IMG/VR virus record: IMGVR_UViG_3300034789_000989
Span: 1-24,096 of that record
DNA: 24,096 nucleotides
Source: a virus
Direction: 5' to 3' (one strand)
The notes beneath the pieces are model-generated. The model did not search any database. It worked only from the letters and a program-made list of their open reading frames with translations, and was not told where the DNA came from. The position numbers and the translations under genes are program-made. This document shows positions 1 through 6,582 of this stretch, one piece after another. The stretch's first letter is position 1; each line of letters begins with the position of its first letter.

Positions 1-1
1 A

Positions 2-151
2 CCGAAAAATCAAAAATGGATGGACCAGCTTTTTAGAGATATTTGCATTGAACAAAACGGATTTAAATTATTAAACTATCTTGCATACTGGGCACTTAGA
101 GTAGCAGGATTCGTGGCGTGGAACGGACATAGAAAACATGACCCAAATTGA
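2..151 (+). CDS. C-terminal end of an unknown protein (partial)
   Basis: An open frame enters from the left edge and ends at TGA 149-151, giving 49 visible residues. The middle is rich in hydrophobic and aromatic residues (LLNYLAYWALRVAGFVAW), which could be a single membrane segment, and the end is polar (HRKHDPN). The next gene's ATG at 138 overlaps this reading frame by 14 bp, the tight coupling seen throughout the window, which supports it being real. I do not recognise the family. A holin-like or other lysis-region membrane protein is possible given the spanin-like genes just downstream, but nothing visible proves it. Confidence 0.55.
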   Translation, partial: PKNQKWMDQLFRDICIEQNGFKLLNYLAYWALRVAGFVAWNGHRKHDPN

Positions 152-437
152 GCAAAAACAAGAAGAAGTATTAGTAACCGTTGGAATCTGGGCAAAGATA
201 AAACATTGGTGGCGTACTCTTATTCGAGAAGAATGGGAGTTAACAGTATTCTTTCCTGGCGAAACAAGATTCTTAGAGGATGGCTCACGAATAGAGAGCG
301 GTGCTCCTAAAACTTACCGAGCAAAAGAAATAAAAAAGATTTCTACTACTCACATTATTTTTGTAGATCTGCTCGGTGTAAAACATGAAATCAAAGTTGT
401 AAATCCTGTAGGCTATGACTTGAGGAAAATATACTAA
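138..437 (+). CDS. Hypothetical 99-residue protein upstream of the spanin pair
   Basis: A 99-residue protein starting with ATG inside the end of the previous gene and ending in a TAA whose last base is the A of the next ATG (TAATG). It has a charged N-terminus, a Trp-rich amphipathic stretch around residues 18-33 (WAKIKHWW, then EEWELTVFFPGE), and a probable beta-rich C-terminal half. I recall similar short proteins near the terminase of T7-like and other marine phages, where they are unannotated. No catalytic motif or signal peptide is visible. Position in the late operon suggests a lysis or structural accessory role, but no function can be assigned. Confidence 0.7.
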   Translation: MTQIEQKQEEVLVTVGIWAKIKHWWRTLIREEWELTVFFPGETRFLEDGSRIESGAPKTYRAKEIKKISTTHIIFVDLLGVKHEIKVVNPVGYDLRKIY

Positions 438-859
438 TGTTAGGACTAATAAAAGCAATGCCGCTTCTATTACTTGTAGGTGGAGGAGCATATGCTTATC
501 ACACTACAACTGTTAGTAAAGCGGAAGCAACCATTGCTCAGTTAGAAGCAAATAATGTAATTCTAAAAGAGAATACATCAAAGCTGGAAACAGCACTGGA
601 AACAGAAACAGCTTCTAGAGAGCAGGCAGAGAAAAACTTAAAAGTACAGCTAGAAGCTGTGGGAAAACTTACTGAAGCTAATACTGCAATGCAAGCAGAA
701 ATGGATGACTACTTATCTATTTTTAAACGGCATGATCTTACGAAGTTAGCGAGAGTTAAACCAGGACTTATTGAACCTCGGATCAATAATGGTACAAAAA
801 AAGTTTTTGAAGCGATAGAAAAAGACAGTGAAGAGGTGGAAAATGCGGATAGTAACTAG
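437..859 (+). CDS. Inner-membrane spanin-like protein (Rz-like i-spanin)
   Basis: A 140-residue protein with one N-terminal hydrophobic segment (about residues 5-22, AMPLLLLVGGGAYAY) followed by a long heptad-like, Glu/Ala/Leu-rich coiled coil (about 28-95). This is the layout of inner-membrane spanins, which lie anchored in the cytoplasmic membrane and span the periplasm. The C-terminal part (HDLTKLARVKPGLIE and RINNGTKKVFEAIE) resembles a conserved block I recall from marine phage proteins. A lipoprotein gene begins inside its 3' end in another frame, as in Rz/Rz1 pairs. In the known systems the two proteins join to fuse inner and outer membranes in the last step of lysis. The assignment rests on topology and neighbour arrangement, not on a database match. 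Confidence 0.7.
   Translation: MLGLIKAMPLLLLVGGGAYAYHTTTVSKAEATIAQLEANNVILKENTSKLETALETETASREQAEKNLKVQLEAVGKLTEANTAMQAEMDDYLSIFKRHDLTKLARVKPGLIEPRINNGTKKVFEAIEKDSEEVENADSN
833..839 (+). promoter_or_regulatory. Shine-Dalgarno site for the lipoprotein gene
   Basis: GAGGTGG lies inside the coding end of the upstream spanin-like gene, three bases before ATG 843. It argues for the 843 start and for translational coupling of the pair. Confidence 0.6.
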
Positions 860-1217
860 TTGTTTAATGATAGCATTTTTATCTGGCTGTTCTTTTATGA
901 AAAGTGACCCTCTGCCTACCCCCGAGCCCATCATAAAAACAGTTACAGAATATAAAACACTGGAGATCTATCAGCCTCAATTACCTAAAAAAATAGATTT
1001 ACAGGATGTAGAATTTTTTGTAGTGACAGAAAAAAATCTTGAAGAGCAAATTGCAAAAATCTCAAAGATGCAAGGTGGCACTTTTGTTATTTTTGGAATG
1101 ACTCCCCAAGACTATGAAAATATGGCATATAATCTTCAAGAGCTGCGTAGATATATTCGGCAGCAAAAAGAAATAATTATTTACTATAGGGATGCTACAA
1201 AAGTAGAAGGACAGTAA
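843..1217 (+). CDS. Outer-membrane lipoprotein, o-spanin-like (Rz1-like)
   Basis: A 124-residue protein with a classic type II signal: basic start, hydrophobic run, and lipobox LSGC with the lipidated Cys at residue 16. A short Pro-rich stretch follows (PLPTPEP, about 22-28), as in Rz1 proteins. The rest is soluble, with a C-terminal block (MTPQDYENMAYNLQELRRYIRQ) of a kind I recall from proteins near the terminase in marine podoviruses. I chose ATG 843 over the in-frame GTG 828 because GAGGTGG at 833-839 is a good ribosome site for 843 and the signal peptide then starts properly. The gene overlaps the preceding i-spanin-like gene by 17 bp in another frame. It could instead be another periplasm-facing lipoprotein. 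Confidence 0.7.
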   Translation: MRIVTSCLMIAFLSGCSFMKSDPLPTPEPIIKTVTEYKTLEIYQPQLPKKIDLQDVEFFVVTEKNLEEQIAKISKMQGGTFVIFGMTPQDYENMAYNLQELRRYIRQQKEIIIYYRDATKVEGQ

Positions 1218-1219
1218 CA

Positions 1220-2524
1220 ATGACGGTAGAAGTTAGCCGTGCTGATGTAATAACTGAAAAATTAGTCGATTTACAATCTGAGACAAGATTCCTCAAATTA
1301 CCAGTATCTCAATATCTTGAGCTACTCGGCGTAAGTCCTCTGCCCTCTCAGATGGCAATTATAAATGCGGTAAATAACGATAAATACCGCTTCGTTGTCG
1401 CTTCTATTTCTAGGCGACAAGGAAAAACTTATATTGCGAATATTATAGGACAGTTAGTTTCGCTTGTTCCAGGATCTAATATTCTCATAATGTCACCAAA
1501 TTACTCCTTGTCTCAGATTTCTTTCGATCTACAACGTCAGCTAATTAAACACTTCGACTTAGAAGTTGCAAAAGATAACGCAAAAGATAAAGTTATTGAA
1601 CTTACAAACGGCTCTACAATTCGGATGGGGTCAGTAAATCAAGTCGACTCTTGTGTTGGACGATCTTACGACCTAATTATATTCGATGAAGCAGCGTTAG
1701 CGGATGGTGAAGATGCCTTTAATGTAGCACTTCGTCCCACATTGGATAAAGATAATTCTAAAGCTATTTTTATTTCGACTCCACGAGGAAAGAATAACTG
1801 GTTTGCAAAATTCTATCATAGAGGATTTAGTGACGAATTTTCAGAATGGGCTTCAATTAAGGCAACTTATAAAGATAATCCGAGAATGTCTGAAACGGAT
1901 ATTGCGGAAGCTCGAAAAAGTATGTCCGAGGCTGAGTTTCGTCAAGAGTATGAAGCCGATTTTAATACCTACGAAGGCCAGATTTGGAGTTTCAATCACG
2001 AAGAGTGCGTAGCAAATCTCGAAGAAATAGATACTCGAGGTATGGAAGTTATTGGAGGTCTTGATGTAGGGTACCGCGATCCAACTGCATTTTGTGTAAT
2101 TGGCTATGATTGGAATGAAGAAAAATATTATGTACTGGATGAGTACATGAATAACGAAAGCACAACTGAGCAACACGCGATTCAAATACAAAGACTAATG
2201 AATAAATGGGATATTGACTTTATATTTATCGATTCTGCGGCTCAACAGACACGATATGATTTTGCTCAGCAATATGATATAAGTACTAACAATGCAAAGA
2301 AGTCTGTTCTTGATGGTATCGCCCACGTAGAAAGAATTGTTGATAATAACAAACTTATAGTTTCACAAGACTGCAAAGAGGTATTAGCCTCATTAGATCA
2401 ATACCAGTGGGATCCAAATCCTAACTTAGCAAAAGAAAAACCTAGGCACAATATGGCGTCTCATATGGCAGATGCTTTGCGATACGCATTGTATTCTTTT
2501 GAGACTTCATCAACAAGTTTTTAA
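1220..2524 (+). CDS. terL: Terminase large subunit (packaging ATPase/nuclease)
   Basis: A 434-residue DNA-packaging motor protein. The N-terminal ATPase half shows a Walker A variant (SISRRQGKT, about 62-70), Walker B with catalytic acid (DLIIFDEA, 151-158) and the coupling motif (ISTPRG, 185-190). The C-terminal RNase H-like nuclease shows its three acidic sites: GGLDVGYRD (Asp282), FIFIDSAAQ (Asp338) and HMADALRYAL (Asp418). These are the known TerL metal ligands. Length is normal to slightly short for the family. The gene starts 2 bp after the spanin-like lipoprotein stop and is followed by a strong promoter. No small terminase was recognised beside it. Function: docks at the portal, translocates DNA by ATP hydrolysis and cuts the concatemer. 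Confidence 0.95.
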   Translation: MTVEVSRADVITEKLVDLQSETRFLKLPVSQYLELLGVSPLPSQMAIINAVNNDKYRFVVASISRRQGKTYIANIIGQLVSLVPGSNILIMSPNYSLSQISFDLQRQLIKHFDLEVAKDNAKDKVIELTNGSTIRMGSVNQVDSCVGRSYDLIIFDEAALADGEDAFNVALRPTLDKDNSKAIFISTPRGKNNWFAKFYHRGFSDEFSEWASIKATYKDNPRMSETDIAEARKSMSEAEFRQEYEADFNTYEGQIWSFNHEECVANLEEIDTRGMEVIGGLDVGYRDPTAFCVIGYDWNEEKYYVLDEYMNNESTTEQHAIQIQRLMNKWDIDFIFIDSAAQQTRYDFAQQYDISTNNAKKSVLDGIAHVERIVDNNKLIVSQDCKEVLASLDQYQWDPNPNLAKEKPRHNMASHMADALRYALYSFETSSTSF

Positions 2525-2546
2525 GATACCTAATCAAAAAAAGTAT

Positions 2547-2575
2547 TTGACAATTTATCCTACCCGTTATATAAT
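2547..2575 (+). promoter_or_regulatory. Consensus sigma70 promoter ahead of the HNH/head genes
   Basis: TTGACA at 2547-2552 and TATAAT at 2570-2575 are both perfect matches to the sigma70 consensus, with the ideal 17-bp spacer. The upstream flank is A-rich (2535-2545), like a weak UP element. Transcription should begin near 2582, only about 8 nt before the HNH ATG at 2590, so the transcript is almost leaderless for that gene. It lies in the only non-coding gap (65 bp) between terminase and HNH. The strength of the match suggests recognition by the host vegetative polymerase. Confidence 0.9.
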
Positions 2576-2589
2576 TCTGGTATAAAAAT

Positions 2590-2997
2590 ATGAAAAAAGC
2601 CCCGACAAGAAAAAGTTCTAGGCTAAAAAGAGACCCGGTAAAATATATACGTGACAAGGCAAAATCTTTATACAAGAAAGATAATGAATGTTATATTTGT
2701 GGTGCTTCAGTTACTTTAGACTTTCACCACTATTATACGTTGACTCCTTTATTGGCAAAGTGGCTACGAGAAAAAAGAGATTCTCGCCCGGACCATTATG
2801 TAGACGAGTACATCGTAGTTTGGAGAGACGAATTCATAGAGGATAACTGGGCAGAGTTATACGATCATACTGTAACGTTATGCCATAAGCACCATCTTTT
2901 ACTTCACTCAATATACGGACGCAACCCTTCATTAGCGACTGCTGATAAACAAAAAAATTGGGTTGAGATACAGAGAACAAAACATGGCATGGTATAA
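2590..2997 (+). CDS. HNH endonuclease, packaging-associated
   Basis: A 135-residue protein with a clear HNH fold: zinc knuckle pairs CYIC (Cys34, Cys37) and CHKH (Cys98, His101), the catalytic segment LDFHHYY (His46-His47), and C-terminal His residues in HHLLLHS (101-106). The N-terminal 30 residues are very basic. HNH proteins encoded next to the terminase, such as HK97 gp74, are known to assist terminase cleavage during packaging; the position between TerL and portal fits this rather than a free-standing homing enzyme. The ATG at 2590 is the only plausible start, with no Shine-Dalgarno visible, and lies about 8 nt from the predicted transcription start. The end overlaps the portal start by 14 bp. 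Confidence 0.88.
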   Translation: MKKAPTRKSSRLKRDPVKYIRDKAKSLYKKDNECYICGASVTLDFHHYYTLTPLLAKWLREKRDSRPDHYVDEYIVVWRDEFIEDNWAELYDHTVTLCHKHHLLLHSIYGRNPSLATADKQKNWVEIQRTKHGMV

Positions 2998-4180
2998 TTT
3001 TGGATTTGGTAAAAAGGATACGGAAGAAAAGCTAAATCCGATTCAACCATACTATGGTAAAACTACTGAACCCAGTAAAGAATTTACATACAGTTACGAA
3101 AGAGCATACGAAGATTTAGAAATTGTAAATCGTGGTGTGAATATTCTTGTAGACGACTGTGCAGAAATTGATGTAGTTGTTCACGAACAGCTCCCAACAC
3201 AAAGTGTAGTAAAAGGAATAAAAGCTTCACGTATAAAAAAGCTTTTAAATCAGGAGCCGAATCCTTTTCAAGATATTTCTTCCTTTCGAAGGAATCTATT
3301 TACAGATTATATACTTGATGGTAATATTTTTGTTTACTATGATGGAGTACATCTCTATCATTTACCAGCAAGTAAGATGACTATTCATGCATCTTCTAAA
3401 ACTTACATAGATCATTATAGTTTTGATGGAGATGAGCAAAAGTTTTCTGTTAATGAAATCATTCACGTAAAAGAAAACTCTTTTTATTCAATTTATCGCG
3501 GGGTCTCTCGTTTGAAGCCAGCATTACGAACGATGCTTCTTATGAGAAATATGCGAGATTTTCAAGATAACTTCTTTAAGAATGGTGCAGTCCCGGGACT
3601 AGTAATTAAATCACCAAATACTTTGTCAGAAAAAAACAAAGAAAGAATGATTCAATCTTGGACAGCTAGATATAAGCCGGATGCAGGTGGCAAGCGTCCT
3701 TTAGTGCTTGATGGCGGAATAGAAGTGGATGAACTTTCGAAGATTAACTTTAAAGAGTTAGATTTTCAACAAGCGATTACAGAAAATGAAAAAATTATTT
3801 TGAAAGCATTGGGAGTTCCCCCTATTTTGATGGACTCTGGAAACAATGCAAACATTCGACCAAATATGCGAATGTATTATTTAGAAACTATCTTGCCGAT
3901 TGTTAAAAAGATGAACAAAGCCTACTCACGATTTTTTGGCTTTGATATAGGCGAAGATATTACAGATATTCCTGCCCTACAGCCAGAGCTGAGGGATCAA
4001 GCAACTTTCTACACTTCTCTTGTGAATGCAGGAATCATAACACCTAATGAAGCTAGAGTTGCTATGAATTTTGACGAGCTACCTGATGCGGACGAAATTC
4101 GTATACCTCAAAATATAGCTGGAAGCGCAGTAGACCCATCACAAGGTGGCCGACCTACTGAGAATGGAGATGACGAATAA
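2984..4180 (+). CDS. Portal protein
   Basis: A 398-residue HK97/lambdoid-type portal protein (Phage_portal family), forming the dodecameric channel at the capsid vertex where terminase docks and the tail attaches. Supporting segments are YERAYEDLEIVNRGVNILVD near the N-terminus, LLNQEPNPFQDISSFRRNLF, DYILDGNIFVYY, the IYRGVSRLKPA loop, FFKNGAVPGLVI and ALGVPPILMD. The C-terminus is polar and acidic (PTENGDDE). I chose ATG 2984, giving MAWYNFGFGKK, rather than the upstream in-frame TTG at 2963, because AGAGA at 2972-2976 is suitably spaced and the protein then begins like typical portals. It overlaps the HNH gene by 14 bp and the next gene by one base (TAATG). Confidence 0.93.
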   Translation: MAWYNFGFGKKDTEEKLNPIQPYYGKTTEPSKEFTYSYERAYEDLEIVNRGVNILVDDCAEIDVVVHEQLPTQSVVKGIKASRIKKLLNQEPNPFQDISSFRRNLFTDYILDGNIFVYYDGVHLYHLPASKMTIHASSKTYIDHYSFDGDEQKFSVNEIIHVKENSFYSIYRGVSRLKPALRTMLLMRNMRDFQDNFFKNGAVPGLVIKSPNTLSEKNKERMIQSWTARYKPDAGGKRPLVLDGGIEVDELSKINFKELDFQQAITENEKIILKALGVPPILMDSGNNANIRPNMRMYYLETILPIVKKMNKAYSRFFGFDIGEDITDIPALQPELRDQATFYTSLVNAGIITPNEARVAMNFDELPDADEIRIPQNIAGSAVDPSQGGRPTENGDDE

Positions 4181-4476
4181 TGGCTTCACGAAATAGATTA
4201 AGACAAGCTGTTAGTAAAAAGCTAGCAGAACAATTCAAAGAGTGGGGGCTGCCCAAAGATATTGATTATAAAAGCTACTGTAGTATCGTAGACAAGCCCG
4301 TAACTCCAAAAGAAGTTCAAAAGTCTTTTTATAACTGGAGAACTGCTGTACATTCTGTGCACATTATAGATAAGACAGTGTTTGCTCCTAAGCCTGCAGC
4401 AGCGCCTAAGAAAGAGGCTCCGGCCCCTAAGAAAGAACCTGCTAAGAAAGTAGAGAGTAAGAAAGATGATAAATAA
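4180..4476 (+). CDS. Small basic protein with Pro/Ala/Lys-rich tail, between portal and protease
   Basis: A 98-residue protein. Residues 1-68 look folded and helical (NRLRQAVSKKLAEQFKEWGL, then YKSYCSIVDKPVTPKEVQK). Residues about 69-98 are a low-complexity Pro/Ala/Lys tail with repeats of the type APKKE, probably disordered and positively charged. It is translationally coupled on both sides: 1 bp overlap with the portal stop and 11 bp overlap with the protease-capsid start. I do not recognise a family. Position suggests a head assembly factor or a small DNA- or scaffold-contacting virion protein; that is inference only. Confidence 0.75.
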   Translation: MASRNRLRQAVSKKLAEQFKEWGLPKDIDYKSYCSIVDKPVTPKEVQKSFYNWRTAVHSVHIIDKTVFAPKPAAAPKKEAPAPKKEPAKKVESKKDDK

Positions 4477-6523
4477 GATTTTTAATCTTACGTCTACCTT
4501 TAAAGCCCTTCACGAAGATGATGACGGGAGCGTTCATATCTGCGGTATGGCAAGTACTCATGATGAGGATCGTGCAAATGATGTTATTATGGCAGAAGCT
4601 TGGACAAAAGGTGGACTCGGCAATTTTGAAAAGAACCCTATTATTCTTTTTAACCATGATTACAATAAACCTATTGGTAGAGCTACAGGTCTTAAAGTTA
4701 CCGATAGTGGGCTTGAACTAAAGGCAAAAATTTCTAAATCTGCGCCAGATTCTGTGGCGCAATTAGTAAAAGAAGGCATTCTTGGAGCTTTTTCTGTTGG
4801 TTTCCGAGTCAAGGATGCTGATTATATGTCGGAAACTGACGGATTAAAGATTAAGGATGCTGAGTTGTTTGAAGTATCAGTTGTATCGGTACCTTGCAAT
4901 CAAGCAGCAACTTTTTCTCTGGCAAAATCTTTTGACTCTATAGAGGAGTACAATGATTTTAAGAAAACTTTCACCAATCGTGTAGATCTAGCCGGTCAGT
5001 CTCTGGCTAAGGATGAAAATTCATCGGTAGCTAGTGAAACACCGGACGAAGCGGACATTTCCGTGAAACAGGAGATCAAAATGTCGGAAGAAGTAAAAAC
5101 TCCCGAAGTCGACTTGGAAGCTTTTGCGAAGAAGGTGGCAGAAGAAACTGCTGCTAAGATTGCAATGAAGCAAGCCGAGCAAAAAGCTGCCGAAGATGCG
5201 GCAGCACAAGAAGCTGTTGAGAAAGCTCAGGCAGAAGCCGAGCAAAAAGCTCAGCAGGAAGAAGAAGTCCAAGCAGCTATTAAGGTTGGTGTCGAGTCCG
5301 GCGCTGATCGTCTGATGGCTGACGTCGAAGCTAAAATGGCCGAGAAGGACGCAGATATGGCCCAGGTTATCGAGCAGTACAAGAAGGACCTGGAAGAGAA
5401 GAGTGAAGAGCTCGAGAAGATGCGTGAGTCTAAGCGTGTATTCGCTGATCGTTCATCTGGCGATCTTCAGAAGCACTCTAAGGACTTGATGTATGCCCAC
5501 ATGCTGGGTGTGTTCACTCAAAAAGGCTGGGACACTCAGTATGGCCGTGAAACTCTTGAGAAAGCAGGTTTGGCTTATCCTTCTGCAAACTCAGGTACTC
5601 CCGCACTGGCTACAAGTGTTCAAACTGCACTTGAGAAGGAAGTTCAATTCCAGTATCGTCTGGCTCAAGCTTTCCGCGAAATCAATATGCCTTCGCAGTC
5701 AATGGTTCTGCCTCTGCAAAGCGATACGTCAAAGGCTGTATTCCACTCCGGTGGTGAGTCTGAGCGTTTTGTAGGTGGCACTGCTAATTCTGGCGCTGGC
5801 ACTGGTGTAACTAATGATGGCGGTACTGCAGGTACTTTTGACGTATCTCAGATCGTTCTTACTGCACACCGTCTGATTTCAACTACGTTCCTCGACAATC
5901 ACATTGACGAAGAGATTCTTGTTAATCTTCTCCCAATGATGACCGAGAATGTTGCACGTGCTCACGCAAAAGCAGTAGATGATATGGTTCTGAACGGTGC
6001 AGCTGGCCCCGGTATCAATGGTATTGCTGACATGGCTACCAATGTTACTTTGTCAACCGCTAACCAAGTTTCACTTTCAAACAATGATGCTCTTACCGCA
6101 GCCGCTCTTCTTGAAGCGCGTTCTGCAATGGGTAAGTATGGCCTTTCGCCGACTGACGTTACCTTCATCGTCTCTCAGAAGCGTTACTACGATCTGATTG
6201 CTGATGCTGGTTTCGCAGACATCACTGACGTCGGTTCCGACGTAGCTACCAAGCTGGTTGGTTCTATTGGTTCTGTTTATGGTACTCCCGTACTCATTTC
6301 TGATAACTTTGCCACTACAGAAACTACGTCTACTGACATTGCTTACGCAGTCAATACTTCCAACTTTGTTATTCCACGTCTCCGTGGTGTCAATGTTGAG
6401 CAAGACTACGAAGTACGCGAGCAGCGTCGTCTCGTTGTCGCTAGCCAATCTCTCGGTTTCGACCGTCTGTTTGGTGCTACTAGCAACAACGTTGCAGCTT
6501 TCGCTATCAAGCCTGTCACCTAA
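4466..6523 (+). CDS. Prohead protease-scaffold-major capsid protein fusion
   Basis: A 685-residue fusion. Residues 1 to about 165 are an HK97-type prohead protease (peptidase S78): LFNHDYNKPIGRA carries the probable catalytic His64, GAFSVGF carries Ser110, and ELFEVSVVSVPCNQAA is the family's typical end. Residues about 206-325 are an Ala/Glu/Lys-rich coiled coil equivalent to the HK97 delta or scaffold domain. Residues about 335-685 are an HK97-fold major capsid protein, from the TSVQTALEKEVQFQYR region to a C-terminus with QDYEVREQRRLVV. The protease would remove the delta region, probably near residues 320-335 (inferred). An internal in-frame ATG at 5081 with its own ribosome site should make capsid protein alone. 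Codon choice changes sharply at this junction. A terminator follows the stop. Confidence 0.93.
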   Translation: MINKIFNLTSTFKALHEDDDGSVHICGMASTHDEDRANDVIMAEAWTKGGLGNFEKNPIILFNHDYNKPIGRATGLKVTDSGLELKAKISKSAPDSVAQLVKEGILGAFSVGFRVKDADYMSETDGLKIKDAELFEVSVVSVPCNQAATFSLAKSFDSIEEYNDFKKTFTNRVDLAGQSLAKDENSSVASETPDEADISVKQEIKMSEEVKTPEVDLEAFAKKVAEETAAKIAMKQAEQKAAEDAAAQEAVEKAQAEAEQKAQQEEEVQAAIKVGVESGADRLMADVEAKMAEKDADMAQVIEQYKKDLEEKSEELEKMRESKRVFADRSSGDLQKHSKDLMYAHMLGVFTQKGWDTQYGRETLEKAGLAYPSANSGTPALATSVQTALEKEVQFQYRLAQAFREINMPSQSMVLPLQSDTSKAVFHSGGESERFVGGTANSGAGTGVTNDGGTAGTFDVSQIVLTAHRLISTTFLDNHIDEEILVNLLPMMTENVARAHAKAVDDMVLNGAAGPGINGIADMATNVTLSTANQVSLSNNDALTAAALLEARSAMGKYGLSPTDVTFIVSQKRYYDLIADAGFADITDVGSDVATKLVGSIGSVYGTPVLISDNFATTETTSTDIAYAVNTSNFVIPRLRGVNVEQDYEVREQRRLVVASQSLGFDRLFGATSNNVAAFAIKPVT
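5070..5074 (+). promoter_or_regulatory. Internal Shine-Dalgarno for a nested capsid start
   Basis: AGGAG at 5070-5074 stands six bases before the in-frame ATG at 5081-5083 (Met206 of the fusion). It is the strongest ribosome site in the head genes, far better than the weak sequence ahead of the full-length start at 4466. Confidence 0.8.
5081..6523 (+). CDS. Nested major capsid protein (delta domain plus capsid), internal start
   Basis: Predicted second product of the fused gene: 480 residues starting at Met206 of the long frame. It contains the delta/scaffold coiled coil and the complete HK97-fold capsid domain, without the protease. Evidence is the AGGAG site with ideal spacing, the position exactly at the domain boundary, and codon usage: all 18 arginine codons from here to the stop are CGT or CGC, whereas the protease half and most neighbouring genes also use AGA and CGA. 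This would give hundreds of capsid copies per few protease copies, logically like the nested C/Nu3 genes of lambda. The start is predicted, not observed. Confidence 0.75.
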   Translation: MSEEVKTPEVDLEAFAKKVAEETAAKIAMKQAEQKAAEDAAAQEAVEKAQAEAEQKAQQEEEVQAAIKVGVESGADRLMADVEAKMAEKDADMAQVIEQYKKDLEEKSEELEKMRESKRVFADRSSGDLQKHSKDLMYAHMLGVFTQKGWDTQYGRETLEKAGLAYPSANSGTPALATSVQTALEKEVQFQYRLAQAFREINMPSQSMVLPLQSDTSKAVFHSGGESERFVGGTANSGAGTGVTNDGGTAGTFDVSQIVLTAHRLISTTFLDNHIDEEILVNLLPMMTENVARAHAKAVDDMVLNGAAGPGINGIADMATNVTLSTANQVSLSNNDALTAAALLEARSAMGKYGLSPTDVTFIVSQKRYYDLIADAGFADITDVGSDVATKLVGSIGSVYGTPVLISDNFATTETTSTDIAYAVNTSNFVIPRLRGVNVEQDYEVREQRRLVVASQSLGFDRLFGATSNNVAAFAIKPVT

Positions 6524-6540
6524 GAATAGGCTTTTCTTCA

Positions 6541-6570
6541 AACTGGGGAGGCTCGCCTCCCCAAGTTTTT
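6541..6570 (+). terminator. Intrinsic terminator after the capsid gene
   Basis: A GC-rich hairpin, GGGGAGG (6545-6551) with CCTCCCC (6556-6562) around a CTCG loop, extends through a bulged A to AACT/AGTT and is followed by TTTTT at 6566-6570. It begins 17 bp after the capsid stop. The following gene starts at 6583, so read-through must supply the downstream genes. Confidence 0.85.
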
Positions 6571-6582
6571 ACTTATTGACTT

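Noticed and set aside
48-77. Weak promoter-like TTGAAC plus TAAACT near the left edge
   Set aside because: Both hexamers are poor and lie inside coding sequence; AT-rich DNA gives many such matches.
828-842. GTG start for the lipoprotein gene
   Set aside because: It would use the ribosome site of ATG 843 as coding sequence and lengthen the signal peptide start; ATG 843 fits better.
2963-2983. TTG start for the portal protein seven codons upstream of ATG 2984
   Set aside because: The added residues look like out-of-frame HNH coding sequence and ATG 2984 has a usable ribosome site.
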